From: a virus
Length of the DNA: 25,859 nucleotides
IMG/VR virus record: IMGVR_UViG_3300007234_000084
Span: 1-25,859 of that record
Reading direction: 5' to 3' (one strand)
Part shown: piece after piece, positions 1-5,631 of the stretch
How the letters are laid out: every line of letters starts with the position of its first letter
How positions within the stretch are numbered: position 1 is the stretch's first letter
Notes under the pieces: generated by a model
The model's input: only the letters and a program-made list of their open reading frames with translations
What the model was told of the DNA's origin: nothing
Databases searched by the model: none
Translations under genes and position numbers: made by a program

Positions 1-299
1 CGGATGTATTTCTCCCCAACCTCGTAATAGTCGGCCAGAAACGGCACGCTTGAGATGGCGGCCTTGACCTCTTCCAGGGACGATTCATCAAGGGAGTTGA
101 GATGTTCACGGGCGCAGAGAATTATACCTTCTCGCCCTTCCATGCCCCACTGGTAGCCCCTGACCGCTGTCATCATGGCAAAGGTTCTAGTCTTACCTGA
201 ACCCCTGCCGCCATAAGCACACCGATACCTGGCGTCTCCCTGGAACACAGGGACCAGCTTAGTCGGTATCTGTAGCCGACTCTGGCGTGATTCCCTCAA
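1..299 (-). CDS. terL: Terminase large subunit (TerL), N-terminal part, cut by window edge
   Basis: ATPase/nuclease motor subunit that pumps DNA into the prohead through the portal. About 99 N-terminal residues are visible. They contain a clear Walker A P-loop, GGRGSGKT, near residue 30, preceded by a segment reading IPTKLVPVFQGDARYRCAYG, which is typical of the N-terminus of P22-like and related large terminases. The nuclease domain lies beyond the left edge. The frame opens inside the 3' end of the TerS gene. No ATG precedes the P-loop: the nearest in-frame candidates are TTG at 299 and GTG at 332, neither with a convincing Shine-Dalgarno. I took the TTG, so the start is uncertain. Translation may be coupled to TerS termination. 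Assignment as TerL is firm from the P-loop context and the TerS neighbour. Confidence 0.88.
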   Translation of the reverse strand, partial: MRESRQSRLQIPTKLVPVFQGDARYRCAYGGRGSGKTRTFAMMTAVRGYQWGMEGREGIILCAREHLNSLDESSLEEVKAAISSVPFLADYYEVGEKYI

Positions 300-654
300 G
301 GATGATGTGGGTTGGTCTAAGTGAGTTGTCACTGGAGGTGACGTCTTGCTCGATCTTATCGCTGTATCCATGCTTAGTTAGCATCAGTTTAGTTATTGTT
401 GAATTGAAATCGCCCATAAGGCCTGAGTTGACAAGGGTTTTAGCCTGGGTTGCCAGAATTCCCTCTAAGATGTCCGAAAATTCAGTTGATTCATCCCGCC
501 ACTTGTAGATAGAAGACCTGGCAACACTGAGACAAGCAGCCAGCCCCTCAATTGTGGGTATGACTTCGTTGTGACCAATGTAGCCGCCCCCAGCATATTC
601 CGCTGCAGCAGCTAATACTTCATCAGTTAATTTACTTGGTCTTCCTACGCTCAT
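259..654 (-). CDS. terS: Terminase small subunit (TerS)
   Basis: DNA-recognition subunit of the packaging terminase, 131 aa. The N-terminus (MSVGRPSKLTDEVL) and the segment around residues 35-57, ending SIYKWRDES, look like a helix-turn-helix that reads the packaging site. The middle part, NSGLMGDFNSTITKLML, followed by a G/S-D-K element, is the oligomerisation region typical of the gp3/Terminase_5-like small terminases that accompany P22-type portals. It sits directly upstream of TerL and overlaps its reading frame. Its ATG shares an ATGA with the stop of the preceding 71-codon ORF, which suggests translational coupling. Length is normal for the family. Confidence 0.85.
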   Translation of the reverse strand: MSVGRPSKLTDEVLAAAAEYAGGGYIGHNEVIPTIEGLAACLSVARSSIYKWRDESTEFSDILEGILATQAKTLVNSGLMGDFNSTITKLMLTKHGYSDKIEQDVTSSDNSLRPTHIILEGITPESATDTD

Positions 655-826
655 CCATCGTTATCCCGTGCGCTCTTTCTATTATCCTGGCTACCCTGTA
701 CACCACTTCCATGAACTTTTCCTGGTGTGTCGGGTAACCGCTTCTGTCCATCAGGCTCTCTATTTCCATCCTCGTCAAAGGTACAGGGTCCGAATATTCT
801 TTCCCAGTTTCGTTTGAACTCGCCAT
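632..826 (-). CDS. Small phage protein nested out of frame in its neighbour
   Basis: A 64-aa ORF (MASSNETGKEYSDPVPL...) in a different frame from the 71-aa ORF at 651-866, overlapping it for 176 bases and overlapping the start of TerS by 23. The C-terminal half, EIESLMDRSGYPTHQEKF then VYRVARIIERAHG, has an amphipathic helical pattern and natural composition, resembling short phage proteins with an arginine/alanine-rich C-terminal helix. I do not recognise a function. Translation may start at ATG 826 or at an internal ATG near MEIESL. Either this is a true nested gene, or it is the continuation of the upstream frame after a frameshift. Confidence 0.5.
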   Translation of the reverse strand: MASSNETGKEYSDPVPLTRMEIESLMDRSGYPTHQEKFMEVVYRVARIIERAHGITMDERRKTK

Positions 827-866
827 GAGATATTGACCTCGGTCTTTGGTTCGATCCTTTGCTCAT
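651..866 (-). CDS. Small conserved phage protein of the MSKGS...RIFG type
   Basis: A 71-aa ORF whose N-terminus (MSKGSNQRPRSISHGEF, then NWERIFG) resembles a short phage protein seen next to terminase or replication genes in many podoviruses and siphoviruses; its function is unknown. In those proteins the conserved part usually ends soon after the IFG, which is at about residues 25-27 here. The remaining 45 residues are low in hydrophobics and rich in D, G and R, and look like a shadow of the nested ORF at 632-826. The start codon shares ATGA with the previous gene's stop, and the stop shares ATGA with TerS, so both ends look like genuine gene junctions. Confidence 0.55.
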   Translation of the reverse strand: MSKGSNQRPRSISHGEFKRNWERIFGPCTFDEDGNREPDGQKRLPDTPGKVHGSGVQGSQDNRKSARDNDG

Positions 867-1000
867 AATATCACCACCGTTCTGGTTCTACCACATGCTA
901 GACAGATGACCCGCTCATTCTCTTCACAGCCATATGGAATGTCGTATATGTCCTTATGACCCTTAAATATACACTTAATTCTGTTTAGTAATTTTATCAT
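863..1000 (-). CDS. Small zinc-knuckle protein, DUF1660-like
   Basis: A 45-aa ORF translated from ATG 1000 with an AAGGGA ribosome site about seven bases upstream. The sequence runs MIKLLNRIKCIFKGHKDIYD, then a linker, then ERVICLACGRTRTV. The pattern C-x4-H followed by C-x2-C-G-R is that of small phage zinc-binding proteins such as DUF1660. Likely ligands are Cys10, His15 and the two cysteines of CLACG. The stop overlaps the next ATG (ATGA), and the start lies within the 3' end of the HTH ORF upstream, as expected for a packed phage operon. The biochemical role is unknown. Family assignment rests only on the motif pattern. Confidence 0.6.
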   Translation of the reverse strand: MIKLLNRIKCIFKGHKDIYDIPYGCEENERVICLACGRTRTVVIL

Positions 1001-1136
1001 TGTATTTCCCTTTTATTATATCTAGCACTGTATAATATGGTATACCAGTCATCTTGTATATTTTAATAGGCATTCTACCGTCTTCGTAATACAAAGCCTT
1101 AACCTTACGCAGATTCTTTAGCGATACTTTCAACAC
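975..1136 (-). CDS. Small helix-turn-helix protein
   Basis: A 53-aa ORF with a proposed GTG start at 1136 inside the 3' end of the methyltransferase gene; a GGGGAG ribosome site lies roughly ten bases upstream. The core, YYEDGRMPIKIYKMTGIPYY followed by TVLDIIKGKYND, matches the small homeodomain/sigma-r4-like HTH found in many phage micro-proteins, in which a residue pair such as G-[IV]-x-Y-x-T-V starts the recognition helix and W/Y near the end closes it. It is probably DNA-binding. It overlaps the methyltransferase by 32 bases and the next ORF by 26, consistent with coupled translation. A shorter form starting at the internal ATG (MPIKIY) is also possible. Confidence 0.6.
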   Translation of the reverse strand: MLKVSLKNLRKVKALYYEDGRMPIKIYKMTGIPYYTVLDIIKGKYNDKITKQN

Positions 1137-2355
1137 CTTGTATTCTCTCCCCTATCCACTTCATTACAGGCACTGCCATACTGTTTCCCATAGCCTTGTA
1201 CCTTGGGCCATCAGGGCAGTTTTCTGCTGGCTTGCCCCGGTACGGTATCTTTGTGAAATCATCAGGGAACCCTTGGAGCCTTTCGCACTCCACTGGAGTT
1301 AGTCTGCGAACCTGCGTCCCTTGTCTACAAGCCTGATAACCTTGCCCCGGTTTACCCCCTGCTGTAGCCAGCGAGCTCGTCACATCAGCTTCCCATACAG
1401 CACCCTGCTGGTTTTCTTTGATTGCTACTCCATGAACATCCAGACAATTAGTGGTAAAGCAAACTTCTTCATTCCAGCCCGATTCTTGCGAGTTTTGGCT
1501 GGTCTTGCCAGCTCCTTGAAGGGCGTATGCTACACAAGGTTCCCTCTGACCACCGCCCATAGTGTTCAGCGTAGGACATACATCTTTGGAAATTCTTGGC
1601 ACTCCGTCAGGTGAGCGTGGTTCAAAACATAAAAGATTCCTGTTGTGGACTATTTGTGTACTAACAGTAGCGTGCGATTCCTTTGAAACATACCCATTGT
1701 AAGCATCAACAGCCATAGGAATCATGTCAGATGAGCCTGATTGATACTCTCCTGTAGTGCCAACTCCAGTGTCTCCGGCAGCTTCTTCCCCCGCTTCTCG
1801 GCGCGGCGTAGGATGCCCTGACAGGCTGTGTCGCTCAAACAAAACCGCTGCAGGTGGTCGCCAGTTTCCAAGATATCCGACAACAAACACGCGTCTCCTT
1901 CGCTGTGGAACTCCGAAGTATTGAGCGTCAAGAACTCGGTAGGCGAACCCATACCCGATTTCCCCCAGCCCTCCGAGAAAGGCTCCAAAGTCCCGTCCTC
2001 CGTTACTTGACAGGACGCCAGGGACGTTCTCCCAAACCACCCATGTGGGGCGTGTGCGTTGAGCAAGTTTAAGGAATTCGAGTGCCAAGTTTCCACGGTC
2101 ATCTGCCATTCCTTTTCTAAGTCCTGCGATTGAGAAAGACTGACAGGGGGTTCCTCCGACAAGAAGGTCAATTGGCTCATAATCATTTTCTCCGATGGTT
2201 GTGAAGTCACCATGTAGCGGTACTTCTGGATAGTGATGTTTTAAAACTGCACAGGGAAATGGCTCAATCTCCGAAAAGAATGATGGTTCCCAGGCCATGT
2301 GATGCCACGCCATTGTGGCGGCTTCTACACCACTACAAACTGATCCATACCTCAT
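1105..2355 (-). CDS. C5-cytosine DNA methyltransferase (Dcm family)
   Basis: Transfers a methyl group from S-adenosylmethionine to C5 of cytosine in a specific DNA sequence, 416 aa. Motif I is at residues 3-12 (YGSVCSGVEA), the catalytic PCQ of motif IV at 70-72, motif VI ENVPG at 109-113, motif VIII QRRRR at 151-155, motif IX RRLTPVECERLQGFP from about 350, and motif X GNSMAVPV at 390-397. The long stretch between about 175 and 345 is the target-recognition domain, so the enzyme looks intact. The ATG has a GGGAGG ribosome site. No restriction endonuclease is adjacent, so it is an orphan methyltransferase, most plausibly protecting phage DNA from host restriction or marking it for packaging or replication. 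The target sequence cannot be read from the gene. Confidence 0.95.
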   Translation of the reverse strand: MRYGSVCSGVEAATMAWHHMAWEPSFFSEIEPFPCAVLKHHYPEVPLHGDFTTIGENDYEPIDLLVGGTPCQSFSIAGLRKGMADDRGNLALEFLKLAQRTRPTWVVWENVPGVLSSNGGRDFGAFLGGLGEIGYGFAYRVLDAQYFGVPQRRRRVFVVGYLGNWRPPAAVLFERHSLSGHPTPRREAGEEAAGDTGVGTTGEYQSGSSDMIPMAVDAYNGYVSKESHATVSTQIVHNRNLLCFEPRSPDGVPRISKDVCPTLNTMGGGQREPCVAYALQGAGKTSQNSQESGWNEEVCFTTNCLDVHGVAIKENQQGAVWEADVTSSLATAGGKPGQGYQACRQGTQVRRLTPVECERLQGFPDDFTKIPYRGKPAENCPDGPRYKAMGNSMAVPVMKWIGERIQGVESIAKESA

Positions 2356-2366
2356 AAATCCTCCCG

Positions 2367-2552
2367 TTATTTATGAATAAATTTTTTGTTAAATGTCTTT
2401 AATGATTTCTCAGCTACTTGATCACCGTTACTAAATACTTTTATGGCACCGCCGGCCTCAAGATAAGCCTGTACATCTTTAGCTATCTCCTGCCGTAGCT
2501 TCTCCTTCTCGAACTCCTTCGCGGCTCCTGGCCAACCTGTATCTATGAACAT
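2367..2552 (-). CDS. Small phage protein of unknown function
   Basis: A 61-aa ORF (MFIDTGWPGAAKEFEKEKL...). Its central part, EIAKDVQAYLEAGGAIKVFS, resembles small phage proteins with an I-x-x-[FY]-L-x-x-G-G-x-[IV]-x-[KV] core followed by a basic tail. The last residues are KKFIHK. It overlaps the 3' end of the CHC2 zinc-finger gene by 74 bases in another frame, and ends 11 bases before the methyltransferase start. The composition looks like real protein. No enzymatic motif is visible. Confidence 0.55.
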   Translation of the reverse strand: MFIDTGWPGAAKEFEKEKLRQEIAKDVQAYLEAGGAIKVFSNGDQVAEKSLKTFNKKFIHK

Positions 2553-2877
2553 CTGTAGCCTTTATTCTTTGCCCTTCTCTTTTTGCTTTTTCGTAGATTG
2601 AGATAAACAGCTTATCTTCAACCCTAGTCTTGTCCAATTTGTACTGTAACTTGTCGAAATCATTGGAATTGTCCTTGAAAATGACTGAAATTGGAAGACC
2701 CAGGGCCTGCATTATCTCTGGACCCTTAGCCTGGCATGAAAAGCAGTAGGCCAGTATCTTATCTCCGACATCTTTAATCGTCATGCTGGGGTTCTTATCG
2801 TCATGTACCGGGCAGCATGCTACATACCCGTCACCCTGTTTCCGTACCTTGTCAAGCCGCTGCAGTATCTGTTCCAC
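2479..2877 (-). CDS. Stand-alone CHC2-type primase zinc-finger protein
   Basis: A 132-aa protein whose first 55 residues match the zinc-binding domain of DnaG/P4-type primases: the ligand set is C22-P-V-H25 followed by C45-F-S-C48, with the hallmark HDDKNPS between them. In full primases this domain recognises the template trinucleotide where the primer starts. There is no TOPRIM polymerase domain in this gene or its neighbours; the remaining 75 residues are charged and helical with no motif I know. The start is GTG at 2877, 26 bases inside the helicase gene, which implies coupled expression and a joint role with the helicase at the fork. It may recruit host DnaG or act with a polymerase encoded outside the window. 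Confidence 0.8.
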   Translation of the reverse strand: MEQILQRLDKVRKQGDGYVACCPVHDDKNPSMTIKDVGDKILAYCFSCQAKGPEIMQALGLPISVIFKDNSNDFDKLQYKLDKTRVEDKLFISIYEKAKREGQRIKATDVHRYRLARSREGVREGEATAGDS

Positions 2878-4321
2878 TCTTAGCCCTCTTTATTCTTAAG
2901 TATGTAATATAATTTTTTACTTCCTGGTCTAGCTTTGTTGCTGGTCTTGGCCAGTTTTCAGGCGGCTCTACCTTAAACTTTTCTTTAAAGGTGTGATATA
3001 TAAACCCTCTCTTGTAGCCTTTCTCATGAGCGTACAACTGTAATCCTGCCAGGAACTTCTCTTGTGCCTTTGACTGCTCTATTTTCTTTAGGGTTTGGGT
3101 GTCAGTGAGTATCTGCTTGAGCTTGGGTCTTTCGTACCCACACAAGCACTTAACCTTAAACAACCTGGTGCATTGCGGGCAGGTTGCTGGCTCAATCTCT
3201 TTGCGCTCCTTTACCAGGCGCTTCTCTTGATAATTCCTTTCACCGGTGTCCAACCTGGATGGTATCAGGTCTTCTGGGAAAGCACCCATCCTGCTAATGT
3301 TCCCGGCGTGGTCCAAGTAGATGCCGCGCTCTTTGCCTGGTGCGGTCCTCCATACCCTACCAGCCACCTGTATATTTCTAATTAAACTTTTACTTGGGGT
3401 GATATCAATAATTATTTCAATGCCAGGATCATCAAAGCCGTAAGTGCATAGCTTTGAATTGCACATAACCTGGTATAACCCATCCTTGAAATCGTCATAA
3501 ATTGCCTTTCTCAACTCAGAGTCCATAGTTCCATCAATATGGACAGCTGGAATCCCTTGCTCATTAAACTCCAGGCACATCTGTTTTGAGTGGGCTACCG
3601 AGGGGGCGAACAACAGCGCACGTTTACGCTGAGATCCGCTAACCCGCCGGTAGTTCTCTATAATATCACCTGCCAGCAATTTATCATTCATAAGGGTTTT
3701 TTCTAATGACTTCTCATCATACTCAACTCCACCACTGGAAAGTCGTTTTAGTTTTACCTGTGAAACATCTGGCGTTCTTCCCCCATAGTAATCTGTAGGT
3801 GCCAAGTAGCCACCAGCAATAAGATCCCTGGGCGTTGCCGGCGTTACCAGGCTAGAAAACACGTTGCCTAATGATTTTGTAAAAGGAGTCGCACTGAGAC
3901 CTATATGCGGCACAGCATTCAGTCGCTTCATTTGCTCCGCCATTGATTTATGAATCGTATGGCATTCATCAATAATCGCTAAATCATAATCCATTTGGTT
4001 TCTTCTGGCTGCGGTCTGAATTGATACAACCTGGATAAGCTTGTCGGGATCATACAACCAAAACTGATCGCCCTGGCGCACCGAGTAGTCGAGGCCCATC
4101 GCGTCAAGAGTATCAGTGGTTTGAGAAATCAGTTTGTTGCGATCTACAAAAAAAACACTTTTCTTGTTGTTAGCTGCAGCCCTCCTCATGATTTCACACG
4201 CAATGAACGTCTTGCCCATTGAGCATGGTGCAGCCAGGACGGGATTTAAACTTCCTCTTTTAATCTCCGACCGTAACTGAGTGATGGCTTGCTCCTGATG
4301 GGGTCTAAGCTGCAGGCTCAA
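2852..4321 (-). CDS. Superfamily 2 DEAD/DEAH-type DNA helicase
   Basis: ATP-driven DNA translocase/helicase of 489 aa. RecA-like domain 1 has a Q-motif-like start (LRPHQEQA), a Walker A APCSMGKT at 31-38, DECH at 118-121 and motif III SAT at 143-145. Domain 2 ends in motif VI QVAGRVWR at 318-325. After it comes a four-cysteine zinc site (C381, C384, C392, C394) and a basic helical C-terminus. This is the architecture of the SSL2/RAD25-like helicases common in phage replication modules. The start is TTG at 4321, sharing TTGA with the upstream stop, and the gene overlaps the CHC2 zinc-finger gene downstream. Together they probably form the phage helicase-primase contribution. The Walker A core C-S-M-G-K-T is slightly unusual but functional in this family. 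Confidence 0.92.
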   Translation of the reverse strand: MSLQLRPHQEQAITQLRSEIKRGSLNPVLAAPCSMGKTFIACEIMRRAAANNKKSVFFVDRNKLISQTTDTLDAMGLDYSVRQGDQFWLYDPDKLIQVVSIQTAARRNQMDYDLAIIDECHTIHKSMAEQMKRLNAVPHIGLSATPFTKSLGNVFSSLVTPATPRDLIAGGYLAPTDYYGGRTPDVSQVKLKRLSSGGVEYDEKSLEKTLMNDKLLAGDIIENYRRVSGSQRKRALLFAPSVAHSKQMCLEFNEQGIPAVHIDGTMDSELRKAIYDDFKDGLYQVMCNSKLCTYGFDDPGIEIIIDITPSKSLIRNIQVAGRVWRTAPGKERGIYLDHAGNISRMGAFPEDLIPSRLDTGERNYQEKRLVKERKEIEPATCPQCTRLFKVKCLCGYERPKLKQILTDTQTLKKIEQSKAQEKFLAGLQLYAHEKGYKRGFIYHTFKEKFKVEPPENWPRPATKLDQEVKNYITYLRIKRAKSGTDTAAA

Positions 4322-4512
4322 ACCAGGTCCCTCGCACCGTAGATCTTGGACGACAGCTTGCCCAGCGTGTCAGCCTTAAGGGTCTCCCTTGTGCATCCTT
4401 CATCGTTGCCAATCTGCGCGTTTAGCACGGCACTGTCCAGGGCCTCTTTTTCTGCGTGGTAAAGTGCGTTGCAAATAATGCGCTGCTCTTCAATGGTTAT
4501 ATCAATCTTCAT
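4318..4512 (-). CDS. Small phage protein of unknown function
   Basis: A 64-aa protein from ATG 4512 (MKIDITIEEQRIICNALYHA...). Upstream codons in this frame look non-coding and duplicate the frame of the 41-aa ORF, so I chose the internal ATG, which has a GGAG/AGAG ribosome site. It is an acidic, all-helical protein with an EEQRIICNALYHAEKEALD helix and a C-terminal KLSSKIYGARDLV helix. The ATG lies within the last codons of the previous ORF, and the stop overlaps the helicase start. No recognised domain. Its position suggests an accessory role in replication, but that is inference. Confidence 0.6.
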   Translation of the reverse strand: MKIDITIEEQRIICNALYHAEKEALDSAVLNAQIGNDEGCTRETLKADTLGKLSSKIYGARDLV

Positions 4513-4627
4513 CTCTATACTCCAGGTCTGCCTCTCGCTCTTGGTGTTCCCAATAGTCTTGGATCTGCTGCTCACTGCTGCCGTACGTTTCCTGCCAATC
4601 TCGCTCTAGTTCTGCATATTCATTCAT
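4502..4627 (-). CDS. 41-residue acidic small protein
   Basis: A short ORF from ATG 4627 to TGA 4502, reading MNEYAELERDWQETYGSS followed by EQQIQDYWEHQEREADLEYRDED. A GGGAGAG ribosome site lies about eight bases upstream. It is strongly acidic and helical. The 3' end overlaps the next start by 11 bases, which fits the packing of this operon. Function unknown. It is too short for an ORF-length cutoff alone; I include it because of its ribosome site, junction and sensible composition. Confidence 0.5.
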   Translation of the reverse strand: MNEYAELERDWQETYGSSEQQIQDYWEHQEREADLEYRDED

Positions 4628-4647
4628 AATGTATCTCTCCCGGTTGA

Positions 4648-4665
4648 TGCCCCCCGTAGGGGGCA
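4648..4665 (-). other. Intercistronic hairpin with UACG tetraloop
   Basis: Perfect 7-bp stem (TGCCCCC / GGGGGCA) closing a four-base loop. On the minus-strand transcript the loop is UACG closed by C-G, a member of the very stable cUNCGg class. It lies between the stop of the 84-aa gene (4673) and the ribosome site of the 41-aa gene. No T-run follows on either side, so it is not an intrinsic terminator; it more likely blocks exonucleases or marks an RNA processing boundary. The short repeat CATCAAC flanks it on both sides. Confidence 0.65.
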
Positions 4666-4672
4666 GTTGATG

Positions 4673-4927
4673 TTAGCCTTGAATTATTTCGTAGGTGTGA
4701 AGGGCTTTGCCGTGGAAATTATTTTTTTCTTCTTTAAGTTCCTCTTCAACAGCTTCCACTGCGTCAGCCATTGTGTTGAAAGACATGTACAAAAAGAAAC
4801 TTGCACCTAATTTAACGTGTTCTTCAGAAGTAGTCTGGCGATAAACGCGAATTGGTAAAGTAGGTTCATAATTTCCAGCTTTAATGCGGCTTTCAGTTCT
4901 TGCTATGCTTTCGTGAATGTTGTTCAT
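4673..4927 (-). CDS. Hypothetical protein, 84 aa
   Basis: Starts at ATG 4927 with a GGGAGAG ribosome site. The sequence begins MNNIHESIARTESRIKAGNY and continues with a predicted beta-alpha pattern (PIRVYRQTTSEEH, ASFFLYMSFNTMADAVEAVE). The run FLYMSFNTMADAVEAVEEEL resembles a strand-helix hairpin in which a helix follows an aromatic strand, ending with a second strand (ALHTYEIIQG). No catalytic motif or known family. It follows the zinc-ribbon gene and precedes a stable intercistronic hairpin. Confidence 0.6.
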   Translation of the reverse strand: MNNIHESIARTESRIKAGNYEPTLPIRVYRQTTSEEHVKLGASFFLYMSFNTMADAVEAVEEELKEEKNNFHGKALHTYEIIQG

Positions 4928-5006
4928 TTTTCTCTCCCGTTTGGCAGACTGTGTGTCTCGCCCATGTGTGTATATTATCTATCTGGCAGAAGAAAACAAG
5001 CTTTTG

Positions 5007-5189
5007 TCATGTTTTTTTATAAATTATTTCTCTGCCTACCGCTTTGTCAAAATTTTTGCAGCTTGGGCAGTACCATCCGGCCCGCGTAGGAGTCACCGGC
5101 TCACCGTCTCTGGTAACCCTAATCACCTGGTCCATTATAGCGCCGCACTGGCAGTTTTTTTCTTTTAAATTTTCCAATACTCCCTCCAT
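5007..5189 (-). CDS. Small zinc-ribbon protein
   Basis: About 60 aa from ATG 5189; TTG at 5204 (behind AAGGG) and TTG at 5177 (behind GGAGGG) are alternative starts, so the N-terminus is uncertain. The protein holds two cysteine pairs, CQCG and, about 25 residues later, CPSC, separated by a beta-rich stretch (VIRVTRDGEPVTPTRAGWY). That is a zinc-ribbon-like fold, likely nucleic-acid or protein binding. It follows the hairpin-rich non-coding interval and is the first gene downstream of it on the minus strand. Exact family not recognised. Confidence 0.55.
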   Translation of the reverse strand: MEGVLENLKEKNCQCGAIMDQVIRVTRDGEPVTPTRAGWYCPSCKNFDKAVGREIIYKKT

Positions 5190-5204
5190 TTGTTTTAGGC
5201 ACAA

Positions 5205-5631
5205 TTCACCCTTTTCCCCCGGAAGGCCATGAGTCGATAGCTACTCAATGGATCCGCCTGACATATGTCAAAGGTCCGTAGACCTGGTACTTAGTCTTCC
5301 GTCCAGCCTCGCGCTGAATCGGTCCCCCGCCCACTTCTGTGGGATGCTATCACCTTGCCAGCGGCTCCCTTTCGGGCTTCCGGTTGCCTGTTGTCAGTGG
5401 CACGACAGCGCAGGACATTTTGCTGGTTCGGTCTTCACCTCGCGGCAGTTGGTTTTCTAGGTGTCAACTCACCATAAGCCAGAGTTGCGGTCAGGCTTTG
5501 CCACACCGAGGGAATACACAATATGTTGTGTTTATGGACGGGAGGTCGTACAATATAGACCGTAGACGTCCAGTGAGGGATTTTCCCCTTTCCCCTTGCT
5601 GCTTGTAGCCCCCCACACCAGGGGGGTTTTT
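5205..5631. ncRNA. Candidate large structured RNA (or origin-like hairpin region), strand uncertain
   Basis: This 427-bp interval has no convincing minus-strand ORF and looks more GC-rich than its surroundings. In plus coordinates I see hairpins at 5227-5251 (8 bp, one bulge), 5272-5285 (5 bp), 5330-5343 (5 bp), 5362-5382 (3+3 bp with internal loop), 5392-5407, 5460-5473, 5516-5531 (6 bp), a long-range stem 5535-5540/5567-5572 enclosing 5544-5547/5558-5561, and a possible stem 5358-5361/5423-5426. Read on the minus strand, loops include GAAA and cUACGg and one internal loop is purine-rich, which favours that strand. The terminator at 5609-5633, and two G-U wobbles extending the 5392-5407 stem, favour the plus strand. 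I could not match it to tmRNA, RNase P RNA, or group I or II introns. A replication origin is the main alternative. Confidence 0.5.

Noticed and set aside
848-857. tRNA T-arm-like GGTTCGATCC
   Set aside because: It is inside the small MSKGS-type ORF and has no cloverleaf around it.
1722-2213. A 163-codon open frame inside the methyltransferase, same strand
   Set aside because: The methyltransferase frame here carries motifs IV, VI and VIII; the second frame has no domain or ribosome site and is a shadow of the first.
5248-5608. Plus-strand ORFs of 70 and 89 codons in the hairpin-rich interval
   Set aside because: Composition is rich in Ser, Pro, Gly, Cys and Arg with no hydrophobic pattern, and neither start has a ribosome site I trust. 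They run through strong stems, so RNA structure explains the region better.
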